Assembly: GCA_029204225.1 (NCBI GenBank)
Contig: CM055113.1
Coordinates: 2,316,081-2,380,080, forward strand
From: Diphasiastrum complanatum
Taxonomy: Eukaryota; Streptophyta; Lycopodiopsida; Lycopodiales; Lycopodiaceae
Length of the DNA: 64,000 nt
Reading direction: 5' to 3'
How positions within the stretch are numbered: position 1 is the first letter of the stretch; the number at the start of each line of letters is the position of its first letter. Below are positions 1 to 12,700 of the stretch, in pieces. A program made the translations under genes and the position numbers. The notes beneath the pieces were generated by a model that was not told the DNA's origin, made no database searches, and worked only from the letters and a program-made list of their open reading frames with translations.

Positions 1-1530
1 AGTATGTAGCCTCAATAAGATCAAGATAGCATTTGATTTCAAGATTAGATCTATCATGTAAAAAGTTCATAGTTTATGGACTAGTCAAGGTAGTATGCAA
101 AATCCTGATAATCAACACTTTTGCCATGATTTTGTGATCTTGATCTTCATGGTCATTACGAGGCATGGAGGCCGCGAGTTTCCATCATTATGGTGCAGCT
201 ATTTTCAAGGAACGGGAGCTCTCAAGTCAAAGGACTTCTTCAAGCCTTGGAGGAATTGAAAGAACTAAACAAATGATGTCATTTATAATAATCCCATTGT
301 GAATGACATTTATTTTCTCGATGGAAATCCCCCATTACATTCCAAAAGACCATTGAGCTGTGCGAGTCCATGGGCGCCTATCCAAAATTCCCTACTTCAA
401 AGGTGGTCAAGAGAGTTGGTCAAAGTCCAAATCCAAAAAGCACTCAATGTGTAAGATTTCCTACAAGCATTCTACTATGTTGATACCTTGCAATCCAAAG
501 AGTAGATTAGTTCTGAAGGTTGAAACCACATACCTTGAATAATGCTTTTAATGCTTAACTTCTCAACAATATACTTGCAACCTAACTTCGGTGATTGTTT
601 TGTCTACCCATCATTGCACAAAGTTCAAAAGTTGTGAGTATGCTCTTCAGAGCCTATTTTGCAAGGTCATTGTACGTTGAGCTTATAAATATGAAAGCAT
701 AAGAATCAATTACATGCTTGTAATTACAATCTACACTCCCAACCAAAGTGGAATGCCCTGACCCTTTGTTGGCCTTGCCTTGCAAAGGCAATACTTGTTG
801 TGGGTATTCCGTGTATATAAATAAAATAGCCGGACGTGGCTTCCTGTGTGTATAAGCTCATAGCCCAATGAGCACTTGTAAATAGTTTATTTTGAATAAA
901 CTAGATTTTGGGGCCATGTAATTAAAATTATGTTAAAAGGCCAAAGTCTAAGTTAACTTAAGTTTGCTAAGTTCTGTAATAAGTCAAAAGTCAAAGTGGT
1001 GGTAGGTGGAGTGTGCTTCTTTACAAGTGCATCATAGATTAGACGGTGTTTCTTTTGAAGAATTAGGATTTCAATCCTACCTTCTTGCAAGTAGCCAATA
1101 GGAAGCAAGGGGCAAGGGCCTCCCCAAAGATAAAAAGGCACCTCTTGTACACCATTTTACATGCTAATTGAGAGGAGAAAACTCCACCACTTTGGAGAGC
1201 CAAGCATCCTCATGTGCTAATGTTTCATGCTCTTGCTATATTTGTGATTGCTTGCTATTTCTCATTTTCCGTTGTTAATGGCTTCTCCATTAGTATGCAA
1301 TGTTGAGCACATGAGCTAACATCCTGCTAACTCTCTCTCTCTCTCACCTCCATTCACCTCTATCATTGGATGTTAGAGTTAGGTGGGGCTAAAGTTAGTG
1401 TGTTTTAGAGTTAGTTTTAGTGTAGAAAAGCATCTAAACTAGCAATCAAACTAAGTTAGGTTCCTATCCTATGAGAGTTAGTTTGAAGTATTGATAGATC
1501 TGTAAGCCAAAAATTGGTCCTGAACCCTCG
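1..1530. other. intergenic, no gene recognised
   Basis: No reading frame here has a recognisable domain or splice structure. The stretch is AT-rich and has a short CT run at about 1331-1346. At 769-794 lies a 26-base segment, including the near-palindrome TTGCCTTGCAAAGGCAA, that recurs in the same orientation at 21484-21509, so at least part of this DNA belongs to a dispersed repeat. Confidence 0.5.
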
Positions 1531-1534
1531 CAGA

Positions 1535-1790
1535 CATCAATAACTTCCAAATCTGTGAGAAAGAACTCTCACCACTTTGTATAGAGCTAGATCCACATCA
1601 GATCCAATAATGCCTACAAGAGTTACTTCTTAGTAGATTTTAAGAAATCAGAGTTTCTGACTGCAAAACAGTAGAAAGAACTCTCGCACAGCCAAGCCTC
1701 GCATGAGTAACTCTCGCAAATAGAATCAATAGCAAGATCTGTCTCATATCCAGCTACTATAAAAGTCTCAGACCAATCAGAGCAAGGAGC
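1535..1790 (+). repeat. diverged dispersed repeat, copy 1
   Basis: This segment aligns by eye with 26960-27215 in the same orientation. Shared landmarks in order are CATCAATAACTT, TATAGAGC, a CAGAGTTT block, AAAGAACTCTCGCACAG, CCTCGCATGA and CCAATCA. Divergence is substantial, so the copies are old. The second copy lies downstream of a Ty3/gypsy integrase remnant, which suggests, without proving it, that this is LTR or untranslated sequence of that family. Confidence 0.6.
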
Positions 1791-1799
1791 AGAGAGATA

Positions 1800-3420
1800 T
1801 CAAGGAAAAACCACATAAAAGAGGCTAAAATCACACTATTAGCCACTAAAACTGATCAGATCCTCACAGATCCAGACTTCTTTTCACATATCCACCAAGA
1901 TCCAACTACCCTGGACTTTCCCGATGAATGAATCTAAGATTTAGATGATCAGTATCAGTTAGAGAATTGAACCAGAAGCAGGACCAGCTGTAGTATCCTC
2001 AAAGAGAGAACGTATGGTGTACGGTTTGTACCCAGAACCATACCGCCAACGAGTGTCCAATTTTGAAACAAAATCTCAAACTGACACAACGGTATTGCCC
2101 CTTGTGCAACACGTTCATCATGCGAAATAGCGTTCTACCCATTCAACCCCGGGATTGTACAGCAAAAGAGGAATTAGTATCAAACCTCTTATCCTTATCA
2201 CCAAGGGGCACCGAATGCGGCACTGCGGTTTGGAGCACCAATGAATTAGTAGCGCATGCCTTTACCGACACTACTAGGGCCAGCACAAGTGTGTATTAAC
2301 TTGCTTGATTGATATATGCATGTTACAAAGTACTCTTGCCTCAATTTGTGAAATATATCTTGGATTTCAATCTAGGTATGATCTTTGTGCAATCACCAAG
2401 TCTTAGGAGATCACAAACACACTTTCGAGCACTCCCACGCGTGTGAAATTCAACAGCTTCTCCAGGTCGTGACTCTTGAGCAAAAAGCCCAGCTTCATAA
2501 AGTCCGTATTTGTAGGTTTGAATTCTGGTTGCAATTAAAGCATTCTCCGTTGTTTGACAATCTGTGTAGCCTCCCTTTCCCTCCTCGGGAGGCAAGAGGA
2601 TAGCCATCCATGAAGGATGTATATTTATCTCTGGATTTTGACAACAATCAAGATACTCTTTTTTAATTGACAATTTGCGGAGGCTCTACAGTCTTCTTGA
2701 TTGAGAAAATGCATAAGCATTGTAGCTGCTCAGTTTATCTCCAAACTTCCACCTACGAATTTTCTTTGTGTTATTAAGCTGAGCAAGAGTTCTTTTAATT
2801 ATGCAATTGATTTATAGCCTTATGAAACTGCTAGGTACTAGTATATATATTTTCACGTATATTGTGATCTTGTGGTTTAAGGAAGAGGATCCATAGTATA
2901 GTTGATCTGAAGGGCAGACTAATGAGACTTTAATGAAGTTCATGGCCACGTTATTGCTGCCTCGCCTCCCAGTCCAAGTCCTTCCCATGTTCATGTTGAG
3001 CCAACCCTTGATTCAGTTACTTCTATTATTGCTCCTTTCTTTAGGCTTTTTCTCCTCCTATAATAAACAACCATGGCAATGATCCAATTTGAAGTTTCTA
3101 TGGGACAGAAGGTGGAGAGAAAAAATGTGATTCCTCTCAATGGGGAAGTGCTCTAAGAGGGCCTTCTACCCACCCTTTGAAACCATGACTCATAGGAATA
3201 GCAAACATGGTCCGACTTCCAGTCTTCATTCCACAGGGAAGTGTTCTTAGGGTATTTGAAACTCAGCATAGTAACTTACTTCATATTTTCTACTATTGTA
3301 GGGCTAAGTGTGCATAGTTCTATTTTTTTGAAAATTGCTTTTTGCCCCAATGTATTTGCAACGACTCTTATTTTGGAGCAAAAATCCCTTCCATTATATA
3401 TAAAATGCTGGATTGTTTTT
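1800..3420. other. intergenic, no gene recognised
   Basis: Short open frames, for example at 2063-2299 (plus) and 2341-2673 (minus), show no domain, no splice-site support and no family resemblance I can name. I see no RNA gene or mobile-element terminus. The short imperfect match between about 2720-2810 and the tandem repeat starting at 3423 is too weak to call. Confidence 0.4.
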
Positions 3421-3422
3421 TC

Positions 3423-3545
3423 AATTTACAATGTAGTTTGTCTCCAAAGTTCCATGGAATGTTTTGTTGACTTAATGTTGGACAATTCTTTTAATTTACA
3501 ATGTAGTTTGTCTCCAAAGTTCCATGGAATGTTTTGTTGACTTAT
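3423..3545. repeat. 70-bp tandem duplication
   Basis: A block of about 53 nearly identical bases starting AATTTACAATGTAGTTTG occurs at 3423-3475 and again at 3493-3545, a period of 70. The two copies are almost identical, so the duplication is recent relative to the surrounding decay. The repeat keeps a frame open at 3241-3540, but nothing suggests that frame is a gene. Confidence 0.9.
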
Positions 3546-3612
3546 TCCAATAACAATATATTCGGTTCAGTACATTAATGTCAATATTCATTTTTTGAGA
3601 AAATCCGATGGT

Positions 3613-3776
3613 AATGGCCTTAGGGAGATAGACAAGGACCCAAGTAGAAATTTCAATGTACTAATTGAAAATTTTAGCCTTTGTTTTAGAGGGCAATGGC
3701 CTTAGGGAGATAGACAAGGACCCAGGTACAAATTTCAATGTACTAATTGAAACATTTAGCCTTTGTTTTAGAGGGT
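3613..3776. repeat. 82-bp tandem duplication
   Basis: Two copies of an 82-base unit starting AATGGCCTTAGGGAGATAGA lie head to tail at 3613-3694 and 3695-3776, with only a few substitutions. The array sits about 70 bases after an unrelated 70-bp tandem duplication. No coding content is visible. Confidence 0.9.
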
Positions 3777-4421
3777 GGGGATGTGTGATGTTCTAGCAGA
3801 TGAACAGTCGTATATTCGAATGCTAGATATGAATGTTCTTATTTAGTCAAACATTTCACAACTTCTTGTTATCTTTTAACTTTGGGTACCATCTTAAACT
3901 TAGCATTGATATTTAAGAGGACATACAACTCTCTCCATATTGAATGACAAAACCACGTTGCATTGAAAAAGAGAGATGAGAGTCATTGCCCTTACAATCA
4001 TCCAAGATGCTCTTCCTGTTAGAGCGAAATGGAAAAGCAAAATATGAAGAAGACCGTCCTCTATTTGTAAACACAACATACTTCATTTTTCACTTCATGT
4101 TATTTGTTCTCTCTCTCTCCAACACCTCACATTATGGCTATTTCTCATTCTAAAACCCTAAAAAAAAAGTGTAACCCTTAAAAAGCCCTAATTTTTTTTT
4201 AAAAAGCCTCTCCCTCACCCTGATCATGCTTGCTCCTATGTGCGCTCTCTTTTTCCACGCATATATATATCATTTTCTCTCTCTATGAAACTTCTAGATT
4301 TTTCTCTCTACTCTTTTTTTGGAAAGTTTCAGAAAAGTGCCCGTCACCCTTCAGTTGCGCCCTTCATCTACCTGTCATTGAAGACTTAGGACACACATGG
4401 CCCAATCAACAGTCAAGAATC

Positions 4422-4424
<3 letters not shown>

Positions 4425-4498
<74 letters not shown>

Positions 4499-4520
4499 CG
4501 CGCACGCGCGCGTGCGCTCG
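4425..4520. repeat. (CT)n microsatellite followed by alternating CG/GC tract
   Basis: A CT dinucleotide run of about 72 bases is followed directly by about 22 bases of alternating purine-pyrimidine sequence rich in CG and GC steps. The first part can form a polypurine/polypyrimidine structure, the second is Z-DNA prone. The plus-strand open frame through it merely encodes a Ser-Leu repeat. Confidence 0.9.
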
Positions 4521-7108
4521 CCCTAGGAAAAGCTTGAGTATTAAGAAACTATTAAAACCTTGGACGTTATGCATTTTTCTTAATATTTATACGTAAGATA
4601 GTTTATTGTTTGTATAAAGCTTTTGTATAAGATTAACTCTCAAAGTGGGAATTTTAGAAGGATATTTGATTTTGGAAATTGTACGTATGGAAATTTTGCA
4701 TTCCACATAGTCAAAACAATTGAATAAAAGAAAGGCCAACTTTGCAATTCGAAATTTACATTGAATAACTTTCAGTAAGTTGAACTTTATCTTTCAAAGC
4801 TCATATTTTGCGTTATGTTTTGTTTTATTTTTACTTGAGCTAAGTAATTCTCGTTATTACACTTTTTGTGACAGATATAATTCATCAATAAATTTTCACC
4901 AATAACACCTGGTCTTTATCCAATTATAATTTTGCGATTATGTTTTCTTTTGCAAGACATATACAAAATGTCTTCCATATTGGATGAAGAAAAGGTCGAA
5001 TTTTCAGAGATGCGTCCTGAAGACTACTTTATTGATGGTCTGTGATGATTTGAAATTGCAACTATTGAGAAACAAAGCTTCTGAGATTTTGATCGTGAAT
5101 ATTGTAAATACTGATCGTGAACATTGTGAATACTAATCGTGAATACTGACGTGAAATTTCGAATACTGAGAAATGAATATTATGTGATATTGATCGTGAA
5201 TAGATCAAGCTGCAGACTTACATCTACTTGTGATCGTTGCAATCCCACCGATCTTCTGCAACATCTGCCAGCAAACCCACATTTTCATTTAAGAGTTCAC
5301 AAAATGTTAAACTAGCTGCAAATGCAAACTCATGGTGATAAGCAAACTTGCAACTGGTTTTGTGATCCTACATTCTGAAATGATTGCATGCGAACTCGGA
5401 AAGTTTGATAATGGTGAACCTGCAAAACTGTCCGCGATCCTTATCTGAATAGGACTAAATTAGATTTAACGCCTATGATGATAATTTCTGGCATTCCTCA
5501 AAAAATAAGGCCCGAATTCATGTAGTAACAAACCATACAGAAAGCCATATTTCAGAGAATACAGTCAACAAATATACGAATAAAATATAGAGACCACATC
5601 TCATACCGGTATAGCTCCAAAGAGTACCTACCGTATTCGATTTAAATGGAAACCTAAAATCATCTATGTCAAACTGCCCAATGAAATGATAGAATGGCTG
5701 GATGATATTAAGTACAGCGTCCAGAATAGTTAACAGTATCAGCGCAAGTCAATCATGAAGATAAAATATCATTAATCCGCGAAATGTTCTTTTCATAGGG
5801 TCACAAGCATCAACAGGAAGTCTTTGAGAGTTTCTTCTCATCTTTGCTAGCATTAGTTGAATGTATTCCTCTGTTAGTTTAATGTATTCCTCTGTCTTAA
5901 ACTCCTGTTTACAGGAGGAAACTTCACTCAGGACGTTTCAGATTCAGCGATATCAAAAATCTGTAGCTTCTACTTGCATTTACCAGAAGAGTGTGTATCT
6001 GTGATAAAACCTTGCAGATGGCTAAGAACGTAGCAAAGGTATGCCTCACCCTCTTTGAAGATGTCCTGGGGACTTTCAGTTTTACAGACCCAGATTTGAC
6101 CTCATATGGAGAAAGCCCTGTGTTGGAAGGATTGATATTTATCTGTCAGCCTTCTTTGAAGATTTCCTTTTAAGCTCCGTGCTGGGAGAAAGTCCAGTCG
6201 AGCTTGGATGACTGTGTAAATGAGAGCTCCAAGGTCTAGTTGATTTTGCATGACTGTGTAGAGGATGATAACTCTATTTATTATAAGTTTAAACATTACG
6301 TTCCTTCTTCGATAATAGTTAAAATGATACAAGAAATCGAATCTGGCACTGCAAATTATGATAAGTTTTGTTAAAAGTCACATAAGTGGTATGTTGGTGA
6401 AAAGCTCCTTCTCCCTACTTAAATTCAGGAGCTCTACTGCAATAAGTCACACAAATTAGGAGAAAAACGGAAAAACCATAATTATTTTTGTAGATGTTTT
6501 CCTTAATGAGGCATATTGTGAGCGTGTGAGTATGTAAAGGAAAAAAACAAGAGAAGAGATTTCTTCACGCAAGAAATCTTCACGCTTCTTTGTTTATAAA
6601 TCTTGCGCTATTGATCCTCAATCATTGCTTTAAGACATAGCAAGCTAGTATCTCAAGTCCACAACAAACACACAGTATTATTTGTCCCTATTGCTTCATA
6701 TTACTTCTTTGCATATTTTGCACTTCTTGGATCGTTAACCTTTGCGTTAAGACAGAGCAGAATAGCTTCTTAAGTTCTGCAAAACTATCTTATTATTACT
6801 TGCCTCGTAGGTACACAATGATTTTGCGTTTCCTTCTAGCGAAGATAATGAATGGCCTATTATTATACAAGGATCTTGAATGACAAAGCGACAGATCCAA
6901 AACTGAGAATACTAACGTAAACATAATGATATGAATTGTTGTGTCGAGTTTCAAACAGGAAGGTTCATTTTCCACACAAAATCTTCTGTTCTTTGTTGAA
7001 CATCTTTAGTTCGTTTTTGCTCATCTATTGCCATTTCCTTGTCTTGTCCATCCACCAACCAGCTTCTCTAAAGTGAATCTGATAACAAATCTTAGGCCAT
7101 TGCCAAAT

Positions 7109-7111
<3 letters not shown>

Positions 7112-7153
<42 letters not shown>
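7112..7153. repeat. (CT)n microsatellite
   Basis: Uninterrupted CT dinucleotide run of about 42 bases in intergenic DNA. Confidence 0.95.
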
Positions 7154-7158
<5 letters not shown>

Positions 7159-7723
7159 TTGGGCTAGTGTAGGAACAGAGCCTACATGAAATGCATGAAA
7201 TTTTTTGTTTATCGTTTTCAAATGCAAGAAATTTATGTTTAGTAAAATAGGTAAATCCATATAAAGCTTTTATTTAGATAGCTTTATTAAGTCAATAAAA
7301 TGATTTATTAATGTAAATTTGTAATATTTTGCAGCAAGCAAATTGAGATGTAGGATTTAAAAGGCAAGATTTAAAAAAAAATCCACAACAACTATAAAAC
7401 TTAGAAAAATTAGGGTGATGCAATAATCAATATCAAAATTTTAAAATAATACATTTTTATATATATTAAAATCTAATAATGATCAAGACATACTTGTATG
7501 ATGTTTGTAAAATATCATGTTCTTTGTAAAAACTTTATTATAGGCCACTCAAAGAATGTATTAAAGCCTAGAGCCAAACTAATTATTTCTAAAATCTCAA
7601 GTCGACTATTTGATATAAAAATGAAAACCTATAGAATAACATTTGATAACTAGTAGGTGAATTAAAAGTTTTTGGCAAGCAATGGTGTTCAAATAGAACA
7701 CCACAAATCCGTGTGTGACCTTT

Positions 7724-7725
<2 letters not shown>

Positions 7726-7782
<57 letters not shown>
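7726..7782. repeat. (GA)n microsatellite
   Basis: Uninterrupted GA dinucleotide run of about 57 bases. The minus-strand Ser-Leu frame crossing it is an artefact of the repeat. Confidence 0.95.
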
Positions 7783-7784
<2 letters not shown>

Positions 7785-9770
7785 CATAAAAAATTGATGA
7801 AGTGGATTTTTTTCAAATTGATGACGTGAAATTTTCTTCATCCAAAGAATTTTAAATGGGTATTAGTTGGCCTTATAACAAGCCAAAAAGCCTTAAAGTG
7901 AAACTAGCAAGGGTTGACTATACTTAAAAGTTCATTAAGTGCACTAAACAATGGGTAATAAATATTATTTTTGGAAAACTTTTTGCTCATTTGGATTTTA
8001 GTGAGCATGGAGCCTCATCTCATGTGAACTCAATAACAAGGTTTAGCAATTTTAGATTTACAAGTCCAAACTCGTCATCTAAAAGACAAAAAGATGAAAG
8101 TTGTATCGTAAGATACTGAAGTTTCTATTGCTTGTACCGGACTTTGTTATAATAATCTATTGAAGTTTAAAATGTATGTATTTGACTTATTATTGTGGTA
8201 CTTTGTCACGAGAACCTCGCCTTCATGCTAAAACACGACAATATGCCTTTGTGCTACAATACCACATCATTCTTGTTCCTATAGATGGTGCTCTTGTACT
8301 TGTAAGTTGATTTGTGAAATTTTCTATCTATATTTGTGAATCAATGCAAATTTGGGCTTGCAAACAAATATTTAGGTCATATATAAGTTCGACACACTAA
8401 GGTGTGGTAGTAAGTAGGAAGACTAACCTCCTCAAACCTTGCCATCCACAAAGCTATGCCGTCTGAATGTTATTTAGGTCATATAATTATAGCACACTAC
8501 TATTGTGGGGTGATAAGACCAACTTCCACAAAGTCTCTTTACCATCAAATAAGTTATGATGTACAAATGTAAATGTATCGTCGTAGGGTCACTCAGCACT
8601 AATATTGTTTGACGACCATGTTAGCTTGCTCAAATTATATGAAGTTCATGGTTAAAACAAAGAATTAAAAAAATCTTTTTCTTATCAAAATCAGCTCAAT
8701 TTCTCATACACATGCATGCATAGGCATTAAGCATTAAATCTAGGATAGTGCCAGAACATAACATAACAAAAAAGAGACGTGCCATCTTCAACTCTATGGT
8801 CCACCCACAACGTGTACGACCAACTCCGTGCATAATCTGGACTAAGTTCTAAAGCATCTGGTTATCTCCATCTCACTAGATCTTTTTATATGAACAGTCA
8901 CTAGATCACCCAATATGGCGTAATCTCTCCTTCACGTAATCTCTCCTTCACAATCAACAAGAATCTTCATGTGTACAGTCAACATTAACAAGGCTAAAAC
9001 TACAAAAGAAATAATGTATGCTCTAAATGATCACTAATCAAAATAGCAAACTAAGATAATTACCATAATGCTAAGTCTGTCATACCCTGAACTAAAGATT
9101 CAACCTCCGTGTTTGTGAATGGTTAACGGAACTTGTAAAAAAAGGACACTTTCCAATCCATGCTTTGGATTTATGGTGCCCAATATAAGACATTATGGTG
9201 CACACTTAAGTAATGTTCACATTTTCAAGAGCCAATCTACTAGCAAGAAGTATCACACATCCAATTTAACCAGGCTTGACAACTGCAGGAACTAGAGCCA
9301 CAATGTTATCAAATCATTCTGCACATGGCAGCACTATACTTCTTGCAATCTCATCTATTGACAAATTTACTAATTACAGGAACTCTTCGGAATCAATAAT
9401 TGGGAAATAATCCCTTGACTTCTTTAAGCATCATGTAACTCTTCCCTTGTCTTGTCAGCCTTGGCACCTTGTCTCGTCAGCTCAAAAATAAGCAACAATT
9501 GTTAAGCTGCAAACGAGACAAATAGGCTAGAAAGGCCTTTTCCATACAATAACTTCACATTCAGCAAACTGTCGTGTTTTATACTACCTCAACTTTTTCA
9601 TTTACAGAACAAACAGACGATTTGCTAGATGCTTCTCATAAACACCAGCAAAACAGGAGACTACAGGATGCACAACTTTGCTACAAAAAATGTATAGCAA
9701 TTTCTAATAAGACCACTGACAGCCGAATCACCATAGTGGTCGAAAGTGAGATGCCTTTCAGTTAAAACGT

Positions 9771-12700
9771 TTAAAAAAGGCGTTGAAGGATCCCATTGAA
9801 GTCGTCCTCATCAAACTCCCCTGCAGATGCCTCATCATCACTGCTGAAAGGGTCCCGCCTTTGGTCATCATCACCATCTGAGACAAATTGCAAGATGCCT
9901 CCTATCACGTCGTCGTCGTCGTCACTGCTATCATTGTAGTCACCATCATCATCATGCTCCCCATCGTCCTCATCATCACTGGCCTCTCCATCAGCATTAC
10001 TGACAAGTTCTATGTCAGTGTCATCATCATCAGCCTGTGAGTCACCATCATCATCATCATTTTCTGCTTCAGAGTCTTCTTCCTCTTCAGTCTCCAGACC
10101 TTCCTCAGGATCAGAGTCGTCGTCAGTTGGCCTACGTCTACCAACCTCGTAAAGCTTGGCATATGAATCCATCTCTTCGTTCCCATCCATAGCAACCACA
10201 GCAATTAAAGAATCTGTTGACTCAGTTGCCAGATCCAGGACACGACGGTCCACTGGTGTTATAGAAATATCTGAAAAATCTACTGCGTCTAAGGTCCCAA
10301 AGGCAGCATACAATGGATGGCGTGCCCTACGGGGATGAAGAGCAGCAATGATGTCATCAGTGTTGCGGCGCAGGGTAGTGTAGATCACATCCCCTGTTGC
10401 ATTGAATGCCATTACTGTTTGATCCAACGATGGGACACTCCGTAATAGTTTAAAAGTTCTTAAATCCCAAACTTCAGAATTGATGATAACCTGCATACAG
10501 CAATTGTAAGAACTTTGTTAGAAGACAAATTTCAACATGTCAACCATTAACGCTCTGAAGCACCATACGTAACTACTCAAAACACATACCTCATTTCCAG
10601 ATGGATGAAAACCACCGCCTCCATAATCAGTGAATTGATCAAATCGATGCACCGCTTGTGGTATACGGTGATCCCATAACACACCACTCCAAAGCACGAG
10701 CACATCTGATGGACTAAAGTGAACAATAGGCTGAGCATGACTTCGTGAAGTTACTGCCTGAGCCAAAGAGCTATCAGAAAGCTTCTGTTCAAGCTTACCA
10801 CTATTGACATCATAAAGCATGACCTCTCTTGGGGAGGAATCCAAAGTAATTGCACCAAAACGGCTTCCAGTATGATTGAAGCGAGCAGCTTTACATCCTT
10901 CAAAATTATGAAGCGGCCCATTTGCCAATGCAGAAGAATCCCAAAGACGTACATCATAATTGGCAGACGATAATAATAGCTGCCCTCTTCCTGCCAGAGG
11001 TTCCTCACTCGTTACTAAAGCCTGAGGAGAAGACTGTAGAACGCTGACAGGTGATGAGTGACAATTATGCACCTCCAAAACATTTCCAGTATTCGAGTCA
11101 AAAAGACGAATATCACCTGCATGACTGCCAGCAGCAAGTATAGATGCCTGACACAAAAATGTAGCAGCAGTAACAAGCACAGATTCATCTCGACAAGTGC
11201 GTAACGGTCTAAACCTACTATAAACAAAGTGACGATTATGGCGATTTCCATGCATGCCACCATAGGGTGGCTTTATTTCGCGAACTGCAAGCCTTCCAGC
11301 TGTATTGAAAGGAGCATCCAACGCTCTGCTGGGTTCTGGACAAACATGCGGATGCAGCAAGGACAGGGGTGGAAGAGTTGTGATGGGTGCTGGGCATTGT
11401 CGATGTTGATGCTTTAAATACTGCACAACTAAAGAATCGAGGGTGGCACGCTCATTTTGAAATGTCCTCGATTCTGAGGCAGTAGTTGGTAGAATCACGT
11501 GACTGGGAGTGGTATGCTGTTGCAAATGTGGAGAAGTAAAAGATGCATGCTCTACTGCAGAGAAATCCTTCTGACAGGGAGCCAATAACTCTGATTTCTC
11601 AGATGCAGCAGTCAAATCTTGCTGATCCATAGGTTTGAATGCAATGTCCTGATGCATTGAAGTCAAAGGAGTGCCAGCTGGTGGACAATTGCTCTCTGAT
11701 ATAAAATTATTCCTGAAGCGTGTAGAAGGAGAAGCAAAGTACGGTGGTATGGCAGCAGGCTCAGACAATGAGAAGCGTTTACTTGGTGAAAGTGGTGGAA
11801 AATCTCTGTCAGCTGCCTTGCGCTTAAGAGGGAATCCACGGGGCATAGGTAAACTTTTCAGAGCATTGTCGGGTGTATCACCACAGTTCACTCTGCTTGT
11901 CACTGCCTCATTGTGATTTTCTTGAATATCTTTTAACTGTAGCCTATTGTCCTCGGTGCAAGATGTTTTCCTCATAGGGGTAAGTGAAGAGGATTTTAAG
12001 CCTCCTGACAACATGGCAGAGAAGCTGGGCTTCTTTCTTGCAGCACTCTGTATAACATCAGTCATAGAGCCATTCTCTCCATCTTTATGAAACTGTTTCC
12101 AAGCCCCATCTGGAAAACCTCCAGAAACTCGTCCACTTGGCCACTGATGAAATTGAGAATTAGAGTCTAAAGAGAAGGAAAATACTGGAACAGATACTGC
12201 AGAAACTGAAGTTGGCAATGGTGTAAGTTGAGCTTCTTTCAGAAGAGTCGCTGCAGAATCTACGAGTCCACATGATGACAAGTGCTCATGCATCAACTGT
12301 AGAAGTTCTCTGGATAAGACAAGATCATATAAAATTAGTCACAGCTACAACGGCAAGTATGAAGATCACCTCCAACAATCTATTGAACTCAAACTTAATA
12401 TAACAGATAGTAACACATCACAAACCTTGGATGGTAGCTGATTGGGGTAGCCGCAGCAATTGCAGCTCGCTCTATTCGTCGCAAGGTAGGAGCAGCAGCT
12501 TCACTGGCTATGGTACTAGCACGACCCGCATTTGTTACAATCTGCAGAAGATTTGCTCAGTAAACCTAACAATGCATTGACGTCAAGTCTAGAGTAGTGA
12601 TCAAGCATGACACAAAGATGCACAATCTTTGACTTTATGGAGCCAAACATAACGTAAAAGTGTGCAACCTTTATACTTTATGAAGTCCATCCACAAATCT

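Larger units (their letters stand above)
3780..9770. other. gene-poor AT-rich region
   Basis: About 6 kb without a supportable gene. It contains CT/GA microsatellites (separate entries), poly-A/T runs near 4160-4210, and a degenerate run of GATCGTGAATA-type words at about 5088-5205. At 6600-6800 two loosely similar segments of about 40 bases (TTTAAGACATAGCA and GTTAAGACAGAGCA types) resemble the internally repetitive R/U5 parts of LTRs elsewhere in the window. The 3' untranslated region of the minus-strand DCAF1 gene must end somewhere below 9771; I found no clear AATAAA there. Confidence 0.45.

Noticed and set aside
7589-7816. 75-codon minus-strand frame with a Ser-Leu run
   Set aside because: Driven by the GA/CT microsatellite and without any other recognisable sequence.
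9574-9765. Small plus-strand frame just past the DCAF1 stop
   Set aside because: Lies in the expected 3' untranslated region of DCAF1 on the opposite strand, with no homology or splice signals I can support.
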